A stretch of DNA of 22,745 nt from Chara braunii (Eukaryota; Streptophyta; Charophyceae; Charales; Characeae), in assembly GCA_003427395.1 (NCBI GenBank), contig BFEA01001102.1, positions 72,902-95,646 on the forward strand. The letters are read 5' to 3'. Shown here one piece after another: positions 8,473 through 17,923 of the stretch (position 1 is the first letter of the stretch; every line of letters starts with the position of its first letter). The notes under the pieces are model-generated. The model was not told where the DNA came from, ran no database searches, and saw only the letters and a list, made by a program, of their open reading frames with translations. Both the position numbers and the translations under genes were made by a program.

Positions 8473-9094
8473 AGGAAAATGAGAGATAGCAAGATGACAG
8501 ACTCCAGATAGCACAATCACATTGAAAGCAAGAAAGTCCCACAGTGTCCAGATAAGCAGCATTGCACCAATATTACACCAATGGAGAATTGAAACACTGA
8601 AACCGACTGTCAATGAGAGCTTTACTCTCGTCCCCACCAACATACGTATCCAGGCCCTCTCTCCCTACTTGGCGCTCAGCGCCCAGGCTACTCCCTACAC
8701 AGCTACTTCCTGCCTACGAATTGACAATGCAACTGTTGACGTCAGCAGCCACCGAAGTACTTGAAGATGTCGACCGATGCAGACCATCGCCAATACCAGG
8801 TATGCGCCCTCACATCATGATCCTCATCTCTTTCACTCTCTCCCTATCCTTGTCTTCCTCCCACGTCTTCTCCCTTATGCACGAAGACCACCACCACCTC
8901 CACTGGCTGTCCAAGCCAAGCCCTGGCTATGTAGGGCTGGCTATGGCGCTGCCCTCAGCAGCGCCCTGCCTTCTTCCAGCACCCACGTGCACTGCCTGGC
9001 AGTTATAACGCTAGCGCACAGCGCACAGCCTGCGAGCGCACGCTCAAGCAGCACTGCCGCATGCACTGCCTAGTGCCTGAATGCCTCCACCAGT

Positions 9095-9127
9095 GGCGAG
9101 CTCTTTCCTTTATGGAAAATGCTCGCC
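9095..9127. repeat. Imperfect hairpin GGCGAGC/GCTCGCC
   Basis: GGCGAGC (9095-9101) pairs with GCTCGCC (9121-9127), and inside it TTTCC (9104-9108) pairs with GGAAA (9114-9118) around TTTAT. The layout resembles the hairpin in the MITE at 3753, but the sequences are not alignable enough to claim a shared family. Confidence 0.6.
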
Positions 9128-9429
9128 TAGTCTGCTCCCTGGCTGGGCCTCGTGTATTTCCAGTAGCTTCCAATCGGGCCAAAGTGTCTGCACCCAGGCC
9201 CATTCAGATAATGGCCTGGGACCGAATTGGTTGAGCCTGCCCAACCACCCAGGAGTAAACATGAGGTTCTCCCTGCTTCGCCTGTGCTGCTGGAAGAGCC
9301 TAGAAGGCTCAAGAATTATTTATGATTCTCACGAGTATGGAGGATGAAACCAACTGGCGCATGGCAACTGTCTGACGCCCACCAAACTTTGCCAAAATTG
9401 ATGAACTCAGGCCATATTGAAATTCAGGG

Positions 9430-9452
9430 GCCCGCCTTCACTTATGGCGGGC
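9430..9452. repeat. Hairpin GCCCGCC-TTCACTTAT-GGCGGGC
   Basis: Perfect 7-bp stem with a 9-base loop. The same structure, with one loop base changed, recurs at 9614-9636. Confidence 0.9.
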
Positions 9453-9613
9453 TCATGCTTGCTGAAAGGGCTGTACAGGGGCATGCCAAGGAGCCAACTC
9501 GTAACAAAGCCTTGTCGAACATCCATGCCCACATGGGGTTTACAACAGGCTCTGCTTGGGCCCCTCAGCCTGGTCTCATAGCCCTATAAACAGGGATTGG
9601 TACATATTTGCAG

Positions 9614-9636
9614 GCCCGCCTTCACTTAGGGCGGGC
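9614..9636. repeat. Hairpin GCCCGCC-TTCACTTAG-GGCGGGC
   Basis: Second copy of the hairpin at 9430, in the same orientation and 184 bp away. Flanking sequence is not clearly similar, so the conserved part is mostly the hairpin itself. Confidence 0.9.
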
Positions 9637-10019
9637 ACGGCACTTTCAGACACTGCCGAGGTACTAAATCCTCGCACCTGAACCTGCGTCCCCTTTAAAG
9701 ATTTGTTGTGGGATGGAACAAAAAATAAAAAAACTAGCGGGAGGGTAATGCTGCTACCTAATGGTCAACACTGATGTCTCAGACACATTTTTGAGGGTAT
9801 TTCTCATGCCCCATTGGACGGACAAAAAATCTGTATGACTGTACTTGAAAAAGATCAGTTCCTTAGGCGTTGCACTCTTCTGTATCTACAAAAACAGCAA
9901 AAAAAAAGAAAAAAAAAGGGGAAACTGCCGCTGGTACGGCGCACGAGCAGGTGCCACGCCGCATGCCGTGCTGCGCACCGGACGGTACGGCACACGGTGC
10001 GGTTGCAAGTAGTTCAGGG

Positions 10020-10421
10020 GAATGGCTGAAGTGCAATTTCGAACTGTTTTTGTGACCACCGCGTAGTTACCCCTTTAAAATATCATAAACAAAACATTAC
10101 AATCATTTTAAAAATTAAAATATCATACATAAGTGGGTAGAAGATTGTAAGGTAAAACATTACAATCATTTATGTTTGGGCGAATGCCTGAAGTGCAGTT
10201 TCAAACTGTTTTTGTGACCGCTGCATACTTAACCCATTAAAATATCATAAACAAAACATTACAATCATTAAAAATATCATATAAATATCATACATAACTG
10301 GGTAGAAGATTGTAAGGTAAAACATTACAATCATTTATGTTCGGGGGAGTGCCTGAAGTGCAGTTTCGATCTGTTTTTGTGACTGTCGTGTAGTTGGCCT
10401 TTAAAATATCATAAATAAGGT
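10020..10421. repeat. Tandem repeat, unit about 162-165 bp
   Basis: Three successive copies start with GAATGGCTGAAGTGC (10020), GAATGCCTGAAGTGC (10182) and GAGTGCCTGAAGTGC (10347); the third is partial. Each full unit holds a CTGTTTTTGTGAC block, a TTTAAAATATCATAAA-like block and the hairpin GATTGTAA-GGTAAAACA-TTACAATC (10143-10167 and 10308-10332). A related single copy lies at 8375-8472. No coding potential; it could be a satellite-like array or part of a non-autonomous element. Confidence 0.88.
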
Positions 10422-11623
10422 ACGCCTGTTTTGGTGACAGTTTAAACGCACACACAGGCACACAGAATTACTTTTTGGGGGCTGCCGGTGGGTGCGGCCT
10501 CAAAACCTTCTTTTTTTGTGAAGGCACAACTGTTTGGGGGCAAGAGGTTGGGCTTGCCACCTCGCCGCACGGTGCCCTCCCTTCCTCTGATTTTTTTTAC
10601 CCCCTACTCTTGGGGGGTGCGCCACAAAGAGTTAGGGTGCCAAGGTTCATGTGCAGTGTTGGCTGCACATATGCTCCACTTCTTCATGAGTGTGCTTCAA
10701 GTATGATCCAAACCATGACACACCTTCCCCTGGGTGAGTGAATTCATCCACCTAGATTCTGAAACATTTTACTCCCACGACCTATTTTCTATTCAAAAAT
10801 TTCATACTTATGGGCCTATGGCAGTAAATTTTGCTATGCATAGGGGATATTTTTTGTTGGGCATGGGTGGTTCGGTCTACCAGATGCACTTGGAGATTGC
10901 CGGGATCTGCATATCTGCAATGTTTTTTGTTTTCAGTCCTCTGGGTGCAGATTTCTGTGGAGTCTGTGGGCTAATCTGGTTGCTCCAGGTGTGGGGCCGA
11001 GATTTGGACGTTCTGCAGACCCGTGTCATTCGCCTCAGCTATGGATGATGTGCATGATGCCAATGTGGTTGTCATTTTTAACGAAGTTCATGCTGCATCC
11101 TGATCTTAAATGGCTGTGAGGCAAGTGCACTTCTTTAGAAAAAGGAAAAAGAAAGAAAGAAAGAAACAGGGGAAAATACAAGGATAATGTGGAAGCCATA
11201 TTATGGTCTTGTTCCCGGTGCATGCAGTAGGAAGATCAGATCTATGGTCGAAATTTGGGATATAATGCTGGTGCCATTATAGATCATGCGTGCCGCCACC
11301 AACAGGGCTGCATTTATCCAGGGCTGTGAGAGAGTTGGGTAGGGTCGGTAGGGAATGCCCGGAAAGGTGGGTCGGTTAAAGCACCAACAAGGGTAATGCT
11401 TGGACTGTGGTTCTATGGTTATCATTTTTTAGTGATTTTAACTGATTTATCATTTTTGACATCCAGCCATATGTCTAAACATAACACTTTGTGTGCCTCA
11501 GGCAATGTGGTCGACATTCCTCCCTCCAATAGTTATGTGCTGATCGTTGTGGGTTGTCGCTGTGGCTTTTATTATTTATTATATGAAATAATTGCAGTTG
11601 GCATAATTATTGGCTAGGGTAGT

Positions 11624-11773
11624 GATCGGGGCTTACCCATTTCAAGGTCTTCGTTGTGGGTAATGGACAGCTGATTCAGGCTCGTCACATACAGCTTTAA
11701 TCATAGCCGCATATGGTTGGAAGCTTGCCCTCTTCAAGGGCTTCATTGTGACCAATGCACAGCTGGTTCAGGC
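11624..11773. repeat. Diverged direct duplication
   Basis: The block 11641-11681 (TTCAAGGTCTTCGTTGTG onwards) recurs at 11733-11773 with 7 differences in 41 bases, at an offset of 92 bp. The bases just upstream (GCTTACCC / GCTTGCCC) also match. Both could be read as FK-F-V-N-QL-QA, but most differences are not at third positions, so there is no sign of protein-level selection. Confidence 0.65.
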
Positions 11774-12629
11774 GTGGAGAACTTCCGTGTCTCTCAGATT
11801 CGTCAACACATTCATTTTATCGCACTGAACACCTACGTCTACACCTAATAGGCATGGTTTAGAACCAGATTGTCGGCATTCTTGTATGAAATAATGCTGG
11901 CTTGGAAAGTGCCAATCTGACGCTCTACTGCGCTGAAGCGCGCTTTGTCGATGAGCTTTGTTTAGCATTATCTTGAAGCTACTCAGCAATATGCATTAAC
12001 TTTTTGAGTCTTTCACAGTGGTCTTTGGTAAGGGCAGTTACCTCCTCCATTAAGAATGTCACCATCGTTTAGTGGAAGGAGACATTAGTGTCGAGCGGCT
12101 CCGGTATCTTTTTTAGCTATACATGTACGTGTTTGGCCTGATGGTTTGCTCCACATCACCGTTTCCGACAAAATGGATGCCTGGTACTTGTCATTTGTTA
12201 TACATGTCCAGCGTCCAGCATCCCTTCTGATCTACTGGCTAGTGTGGTCAATGGACAACCGACCAGATTGAAGGACGGTGTCTCGTGGACATCCTTCATG
12301 CACCTTGGCTAAGGGACGAGCCTGGTACGTGCACTCTTGCCAGTGATGGCACCATGGAACATTCCTTTCCCCACCCTCATCTTGCCCCTGCTTGTGCATC
12401 TGCTGGCGATTGGCCCACAGCGCTCTGTTGGTACCCCTCCGTTTTCCTGTGTTGATGAGATGCGATGTTTCCTCTGCTGCTCACACCCTTGTAATTACCC
12501 CTACAGATTCCTCTGGTGATTGGTCGACCCCAATCTCACTACCGGTGTAGATAACGTCGCAGCCTGCATTCCTCCAAACCTCATGTCATCCGTCCCAAGC
12601 CCTTACTCAATCAACCCCCCTCTTCTCCT

Positions 12630-12649
12630 CCCCCCCCCCGCCCCCCCCC
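12630..12649 (+). repeat. Poly-C tract
   Basis: Ten C, one G, nine C. Low-complexity run with no associated gene. Confidence 0.95.
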
Positions 12650-13421
12650 AGCCCCTCTGTGGTCGTCCTTGCCAGCTCCGTCTCCTGCACAGTCGTGTTT
12701 GTGAACAGACTCTACTGTGCCCATTGTTCCGCCAGCATTGTGGCAGCCATGCTGGTAGGAATTTCAAGATTTTCACATACTGTCATCCAGTGTCGCACTT
12801 TCACACTTGATTGAGATTGAATCATTCTTGGTTGGGTCTTCACACAAGATTAGAATTGTGCACTCACACCAAAGTAGTTTATGAAACCAAGAGACCAATT
12901 AAGAACTGGGCGTCTGCTGGCCTGAGCAACATGCAGTCAATGGATTGTAAAAAAGCATCCACTGAACCATAAGATCTCACTGGCCATGGCTGTGCTCAAC
13001 CTTCTACTTCCAGCACTAAAAGCATGCTTACGCTTCGACCGAAAAGCCAAACTGGATGAGCGAATTCTGAATGGAAATTGTTCCCTGCTCATCACTTTCG
13101 ACAAGCTACACCTATGCTAGGCCTACCGGGTTTGTCCTCAACTTGGTAGAATAGAGGTTCCCATGTCCCAAGACGAAAAACAGGAACTCCTTTTTCTAGT
13201 ACATACTTAGTCGAGTACGAGATCCAATGTCTCTTCTTGCGTGGACTCGCTAAAGTCAGGCCTTCGGCTTCGCCCACTTCGTGTCCTGAGGTTGCGTGGA
13301 AGTCCACAGGGGAAACTTCAAAACTCTAGAAAAGCCTATGCTAGCCTGATCCGATGGAGATCCTGGAATCAGGTTCGGATCCTATTTGACAAGACAAAAA
13401 CAGCAAACAACTTGGGCAGGT

Positions 13422-13446
13422 TGTGGGTTCGAATCACATTGCCCCA
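13422..13446 (+). other. tRNA T-arm-like B box
   Basis: TGTGG-GTTCGAA-TCACA forms a 5-bp stem with a canonical 7-base T loop (one G-T pair), followed by TTGCCCC and A as in an acceptor strand. The GGTTCGAATC core matches the RNA polymerase III B box. No matching GGGGCAA acceptor strand, D arm or anticodon arm was found upstream. It may be a tRNA or SINE fragment. Confidence 0.3.
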
Positions 13447-13469
13447 ACACACGTTCATTCCCAATTTGT

Positions 13470-13477
13470 CATGGCAG
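13470..13477. repeat. 8-bp target-site duplication, left
   Basis: CATGGCAG directly left of the hAT-like element, identical to 13987-13994. Eight bp is the standard hAT target duplication. Confidence 0.8.
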
Positions 13478-13986
13478 CAGTGTTGCACACCCCGACCGTC
13501 GGCGACCTTTGACTGGTCGGCTGCCGACCCGCTGACCGGTCGGCTGGTCGGCACCTACTGGTCGGGGGTCGTCGGCACCCCGCAAATTATTGTTTATTTA
13601 TTTATTTACTTATTTTGGTCCAGAACCCCTGATAACCCCACGAACCCCCCCATACCAACCCCAAATACCCCCATACACCCCCCTAACACCCACAAACCGC
13701 CCCCCAACACCCTTGTACCCCCCTCCAGTACCCCTTATACCACCCCTATACCCCCTATATTCCCCTATACACCCCTCCCCAACCCCCCCATCCCCAGAAA
13801 TTTCTCAGCGGATTGGGGCTGTACTCAGCAAGCACAGTACAGCTTTCAACTCAGATCTGAGAAAAAAATAGCGGATGGTTGTTTTCTGACTGGTCGGCAG
13901 ACCGCCGACCGGTCGGCCCTACTGGTCGGCTGCAATACGGTCGGCGGTCGGGGTCGGGGTCGGCGGTCGGCAGGGGTGCAACCATG
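13478..13986. mobile_element. Non-autonomous hAT-like element
   Basis: The 509-bp segment is bounded by identical 8-bp CATGGCAG. Left end CAGTGTTGCACACCCC, right end (minus strand) CATGGTTGCACCCCTG: 11 of 16 positions match around a GTTGCAC core. The left end fits the hAT terminal pattern Y-A-R-N-G exactly and the right fits 4 of 5. The subterminal parts carry dense GGTCGG/CCGACC hexamers: six within 13492-13565 and nine within 13892-13970. hAT transposases are known to bind repeated subterminal motifs (AAACGG in maize Ac). The middle is a T-rich stretch, then a C-rich stretch of CCCC runs (about 13626-13800). No transposase is encoded; a long open frame crossing the region runs through both boundaries and is artefactual. 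Confidence 0.82.
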
Positions 13987-13994
13987 CATGGCAG
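13987..13994. repeat. 8-bp target-site duplication, right
   Basis: CATGGCAG directly right of the hAT-like element, partner of 13470-13477. Confidence 0.8.
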
Positions 13995-14112
13995 TAAACA
14001 AATTCCTGTTACTGTGTCTTGTCAATGGCATGCATTGCATCGTTGCTCATTTGGGGATCAGCATCCTGTCTCTGTTTTTGCCCTTGGTCTCTTTGTGCCT
14101 GGTCTGCACAGT

Positions 14113-14467
14113 CTTTTCTTTCTTTCTTTTTTTTCCAATCTGTGTTCTCAACGGACAGCTATATATTTTTCTCTCATTTTTTTCTGTACATCCTTACATC
14201 CATCCAGCGAGGCTAACTTTTGGGGTTATGGGTTACGTCATCTGCCCATCGGGGTTGAGCCAATCCCCTTAGGGTTGAACCTAACCTCTAGCATGTATGG
14301 AAGGTCGTTAACCCTTACCAGACCTTAGTAGGGAGGGCAAGCCAACTATCTCAGGTGGTGACCCCGAAGTGCGCTGCAGGAGGCCGTGGGGAGCCGAATG
14401 GATGCCACGGGAACCCGAATCCACGACCTCCTGAATGCCACTTATGTGCTGCTTAACCAACTGAGCT
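14113..14467 (-). mobile_element. Possible tRNA-derived SINE
   Basis: On the minus strand, AGCTCAGTTGG (14467-14457) matches the RNA polymerase III A box, followed by TTAAG as in a tRNA D arm. At 14422-14410, GGATTCGGGTTCC is a degraded B box (7 of 11 positions of GGTTCGAATCC) 34 bases downstream, a normal A-B spacing, and is followed by CGTGGCATCC as at a tRNA 3' side. A body of about 270 bp then leads to an A-rich tail of AAAAAAAAGAAAGAAAG type (14134-14113). No target duplication was identified, and the head cannot fold as a functional tRNA. Confidence 0.42.
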
Positions 14468-14499
14468 TTCTTGTTCTTGTTGTTCCTTTGCTCCAAAGG

Positions 14500-15879
14500 A
14501 TAGTGTCTAGTTCTCTGTCCTCTTCCGTTCTGTCCAACTCCCAGTGAACAGTGGTAAGTCCATGATTCATCCTCTGCAGGATTGGAGGTTCATGACTCAC
14601 CAGCTGAGCAGGCTTCAGTCACCACTCCAAATGCAGTGCTGGATGTCTCGGCACAGGAACAACATCTCTCTGCTGACTTGCAAATTGCCCTGTGGGGAAA
14701 GGACTGTGTGAGTTATCTGCAAATCACCGCACTGTACACAGTCCAGAACGTTCTGGACTTAGAACGCTGATGGCCAGTGTCCTGCACTAGGCTGCCCACA
14801 ATAATGAGAAATATATCTGGTCATGGTAAGGAGGAATATATCTCTGTCTTCCTAGCTCTTCTGGTTGAGGGCCTTCCCAATCTCTGCAGTGGTGCTTATG
14901 CCTGTCGGCTCGTCTTACACCATCCTCTTTGTATGTATGGTCTCCGACTTTCTTGCCACCAACCTACAGCGTGATGCGGATCTTCCGTGTCTAGCGGCAG
15001 AAGGTGGTAACTATACCGCAGGAAGGAGACTCCACAATTGAGATTCTGCAAGTTGCAATGGGGGAGCACAGCTTTGAACTGCACCGTGCTTGGCCCAATG
15101 ACTCCTATAATCTTCTGTCTCACATCTCTCTGCCTGCATTGCACGTGAACCTGGTCATTACCTGGCCATTGTTCCTGCCGCTGACCGCTACGACACCATG
15201 GTTTAAGAACTGTCTTATGATCCTGGCCGATTTCGAAGTACGCACTCATCAGAAATTACAATGTCGTCCAATTGCAAAAAGAAATGAATGAGCTTGAGAG
15301 GAGAGAGAGGGAAAGAAGAAGAAGAAGAGAGAAAGAAGAGGAAGATGCTGTACACCAGCATAGACCAATGATAATGCTCTTCTTTTTCGCCAACCACTTT
15401 CCTCCTCATCTCTGCTTATTCAATTAAGAAATAATAATAATGATGTTGAATAGCTGAACCAGAATCCATGTATGAATCCCTCTTCTACTGTAGGTATCAC
15501 ATGAGGTGCACCATAGTCATGACACACTTCTCCTTCCTCTTCTCGAAGGCCTAGGCTATGGTTGACTGCCCGGGCCTTGCCCTGATGTGCAGAAGACAAC
15601 TCCAGCAACTATGGCTGCTCTAGTTCAGGCCGCCATGCCCGACTCTGCCTCGAAGCTTCTTCTACCCGCGTTGGGGCCTCCTTGCTGCAGCGCCCACCAA
15701 GGTGATGAAGATCCCAACCACCATAGCCAGGTAAGTACCTATGGCGCTCCTCCCTTCCCAGTCCTTGTCTTCCTTCTTCCCGTATCCTTGATCCTTCCCC
15801 AGCTGTGCTGCTCCAGCGTGCTCCAACCAGTGTGTCGCCAAACTTGCACACTGACAAACCTTGCTCCTCCTGGAGATAT
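14500..15879. other. No recognisable gene; may include LTR of retrotransposon B
   Basis: No protein family was recognised. A purine-rich run lies at 15291-15346. The right part (from about 15600) may belong to the 3' LTR of retrotransposon B, whose left edge I could not place. A strong splice-donor-like CAG-GTAAGTA at 15727-15735 on the + strand is isolated. Confidence 0.3.
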
Positions 15880-16450
15880 AGAGGCATGCTTGCCTCTCAG
15901 CGAGTGACTTCCTAGGCCGCGCGCCCTCCAAGCAACCAGTACCTCCTCCCTTTCGGAGGGAAACATCATTGTAGGCTCTAATGTTGCCCGTACAGGCCCT
16001 AGACTCAGACTGGTTGGACTGGTACCCGCCTAGACATAGCCTACAACTACTGGGACTCTAAACAAATGGCAACTTTTGTCTTCTTCTACTCGGCCTCGAG
16101 TACCCGGCACATCTACCTCTACTTGGTGTGGTACCAACCTACCTGCTACTTGAGTGTTTTTCGATGCTCTTAAGTGTTGCAGGCCTCTTTCTCCGCCACT
16201 TGAGTGTTTTTCCCGCTGCAACCCTCAATGTCATGGCCATACATAAGTACCGACCCTTCAGGCCCTCCGAACAACCAAGTACCCTTGCGAGTCACACACA
16301 CACTCAAGCCGACAATCACTCGGATAGGCATGCAGACCAACAAAACTTAGAAAACTCAGCAACAAGCGGGAAACTCAGTAAGGCATACATTCCATGAGCA
16401 AAACTAAAAATCAGTTGTCTGTCTTAGTCCGTGTTTGGCAGGTCATTACA
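15880..16450 (-). repeat. 3' LTR of retrotransposon B (start clear, end not placed)
   Basis: Read on the minus strand, the LTR begins TGTAATGACC at 16450, directly after the polypurine tract and the last codon of pol. TG is the expected LTR start. A TATA-like CTATATC lies about 570 bp inside (15882-15876), consistent with the end of U3. The R-U5 part should continue to lower coordinates, but no CA end or target duplication could be fixed. No second copy exists in the window. Confidence 0.6.
16148..16212. repeat. 15-bp direct repeat in putative U3
   Basis: ACTTGAGTGTTTTTC occurs at 16148-16162 and 16198-16212, 50 bp apart, inside the putative U3. Repeated short blocks in U3 are often enhancer-like, but no function can be claimed. 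Confidence 0.7.
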
Positions 16451-16463
16451 CTACCCCCCTCTC
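16451..16463 (-). promoter_or_regulatory. Polypurine tract of retrotransposon B
   Basis: Minus strand GAGAGGGGGGTAG lies immediately before the LTR start TGTAATGACC. It is the expected primer site for plus-strand DNA synthesis. The pol stop codon TAG forms its last three bases. Confidence 0.75.
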
Positions 16464-17389
16464 AAGAGTGAGGTCCCTTCGAGCAAGTAACTCGTTTCGA
16501 GTCCCCAACCAACGCATCGTAAGTGAACATAGCAAAGATTTCGCGAGTACTTAGTAGCAATGAGTTTTGCTGAGATTTTGGGTACAACATTAGAGGCTAT
16601 TTGTCGCTTGTATGCTTTAACAATGCGAGGTGCACTATGCAACTGTTCCTTTTTTGAGATCCAATAGAGATCATCTAAGGGGTGATACGTGAAGTGAATC
16701 TGATATTGTTTGTTACATCCCTTCCCTACATGTTTTTTTATTATATCGATCTCGTGCCCGCCATTGATTGCACAACGAATCATGTCTTCACGATAGTCGA
16801 AGGATTCAACATCACGATATATAAACAACTTTGATGCATGAAAGATTGGGTACGTGCGCAGATGAGGCGGCGCAACAATTACATATGAAGGACCGGACTC
16901 TGCATAACGAATTACGTCCATAACTTCCCACGGACCATAATAGAGAGGGAGAAGTTTGCGTGACAACCCCACTTCTTTCAAAAATTCAGACATCTTGACC
17001 CTGACGTGACTTCCTATTTTAATAGTCGAAGGTTGGCATTTCTGATTCACATGATGGATCATGGCGTGTGGTCGCTTGGTCATTGTTGCAATGGCAACCT
17101 TGAGCAAGCGATCATACTTGGCGGTGAAGCAAAGCCTGCCGGGCGTTAGACCAGTCGGCTGTTCGAGGAATAAGTAGGATAGCGGATTATGAATATGCCA
17201 ACCGTAATGCAGCCTGTTTGGCATCATGCCGGTGGAAGAATGGATGGAGTTGTACAACTTCTTGATTGAATACAACTCTTCATCCCACGTTTCCTGATCC
17301 AGAATAATTGAAGCACGGAGAAGTTGAAACACTGTCTGGTTAATCTCCTCAGCCAAACCGTTGGCTTTGGGATGTCGGCCAAATGTCAT
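16451..17389 (-). pseudogene. Retrotransposon B integrase C-terminal half with chromodomain
   Basis: This 312-residue open stretch is the 3' end of pol. Residues 6-14 (HPKANGLAE) contain the Glu of the DDE catalytic triad. Residues 150-188 (LYYGPWEVMDVI to IFHASKL) form the small C-terminal GPF/Y-type module. Residues 212-262 (HEIDIIKKH, QYQIHFTYHP, APRIVKAY) resemble a chromodomain, which in chromoviruses directs insertion towards particular chromatin. About 50 further residues follow up to the polypurine tract. The rest of integrase lies upstream in other frames, so this is not a complete gene. Confidence 0.85.
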
Positions 17390-17923
17390 GCTCGATTTGA
17401 GGCCAGGGAGTTGGGACGTGAAGTTCTTCCATTCAATACTTTTGAAGCGCGGGCCCCGATCACTTTAAAGGGCGTTCGGGGTCACAAGTTTAGTTGGGGC
17501 ATGAGGTGGCAGTGAAATCAAATTTAGGAATTTGGAAAAACGATCAACAATCATCATATGTTGCGAATTTCCATGTTCGTGAGGTCGATAGAGACAAACT
17601 CTCTGGGACCGTTGCGAAGGGGAAGAGGTTTAAGCAGCCCCATGGGTTTTTGTCTTGATGGTTTGATTCGTTGACAAACTTCACACTCAGCCACAAACTT
17701 TTCAACAGATCCTTTCATACTAGGCCAATCAAACTATTATAATAGGTTTCCGAAAGTCTTTGCCATGTTGAAGTGCCCACTCCGACCGTGAGCCAAGTAC
17801 AAAAGGTGTGTGGGGAGAGGCTCATGGTTGGGTACACAAACAATCATTATTTCCATAGCGTCGGAAAACCAGTCCTTCACATTCGTGAAAATCAGGTTGA
17901 CTGTTGGGCTCAACCCATAGCTG
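17390..17923 (-). pseudogene. Retrotransposon B integrase N-terminal half (multiply frameshifted)
   Basis: Pieces in different minus-strand frames give the zinc-binding HHCC domain (LAHGRSGHFNMAKTF around 17770-17810, then ECEVCQRIKPSRQKPMGLL around 17630-17680). The first catalytic Asp is in a SIDLT segment near 17580, and a SDRGPRF segment near 17450-17470 carries the second. Canonical spacing and order support an integrase. At least three frame changes and several stops separate the pieces. Confidence 0.75.

Larger units (their letters stand above)
8473..10019. other. No recognisable gene; hairpins and A-rich tract
   Basis: No protein family was recognised. The region holds an imperfect hairpin at 9095-9127, two matching hairpins at 9430 and 9614 (listed separately), an A-rich tract at 9890-9917 followed by a short GC-rich stretch with repeated GGTACGGC, and a splice-donor-like CAG-GTATGC at 8798. 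Nothing establishes a gene. Confidence 0.3.
10422..13477. other. No recognisable gene
   Basis: About 3 kb without an identifiable protein, RNA gene or element. It contains a (GAAA)4 run at 11151-11166, a diverged direct duplication at 11624-11773, C runs at 12630-12649 and a T-arm-like B-box sequence near 13422-13446. Short open frames show no motif. Confidence 0.35.

Noticed and set aside
13241-14272. Long + strand open frame of 343 codons
   Set aside because: It crosses both boundaries of the hAT-like element and its target duplications, and is made of Pro/Leu/Phe-rich low-complexity sequence from C- and T-rich tracts.
14410-14467. Functional tRNA gene on the minus strand
   Set aside because: Only the A box is good; acceptor stem and anticodon arm do not pair and the B box is degraded, so a SINE head is more likely.
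15609-15969. Open frames and a strong GTAAGT donor near 15.7 kb
   Set aside because: Probably LTR sequence of retrotransposon B; no acceptor, no protein similarity and frames on both strands are equally open.
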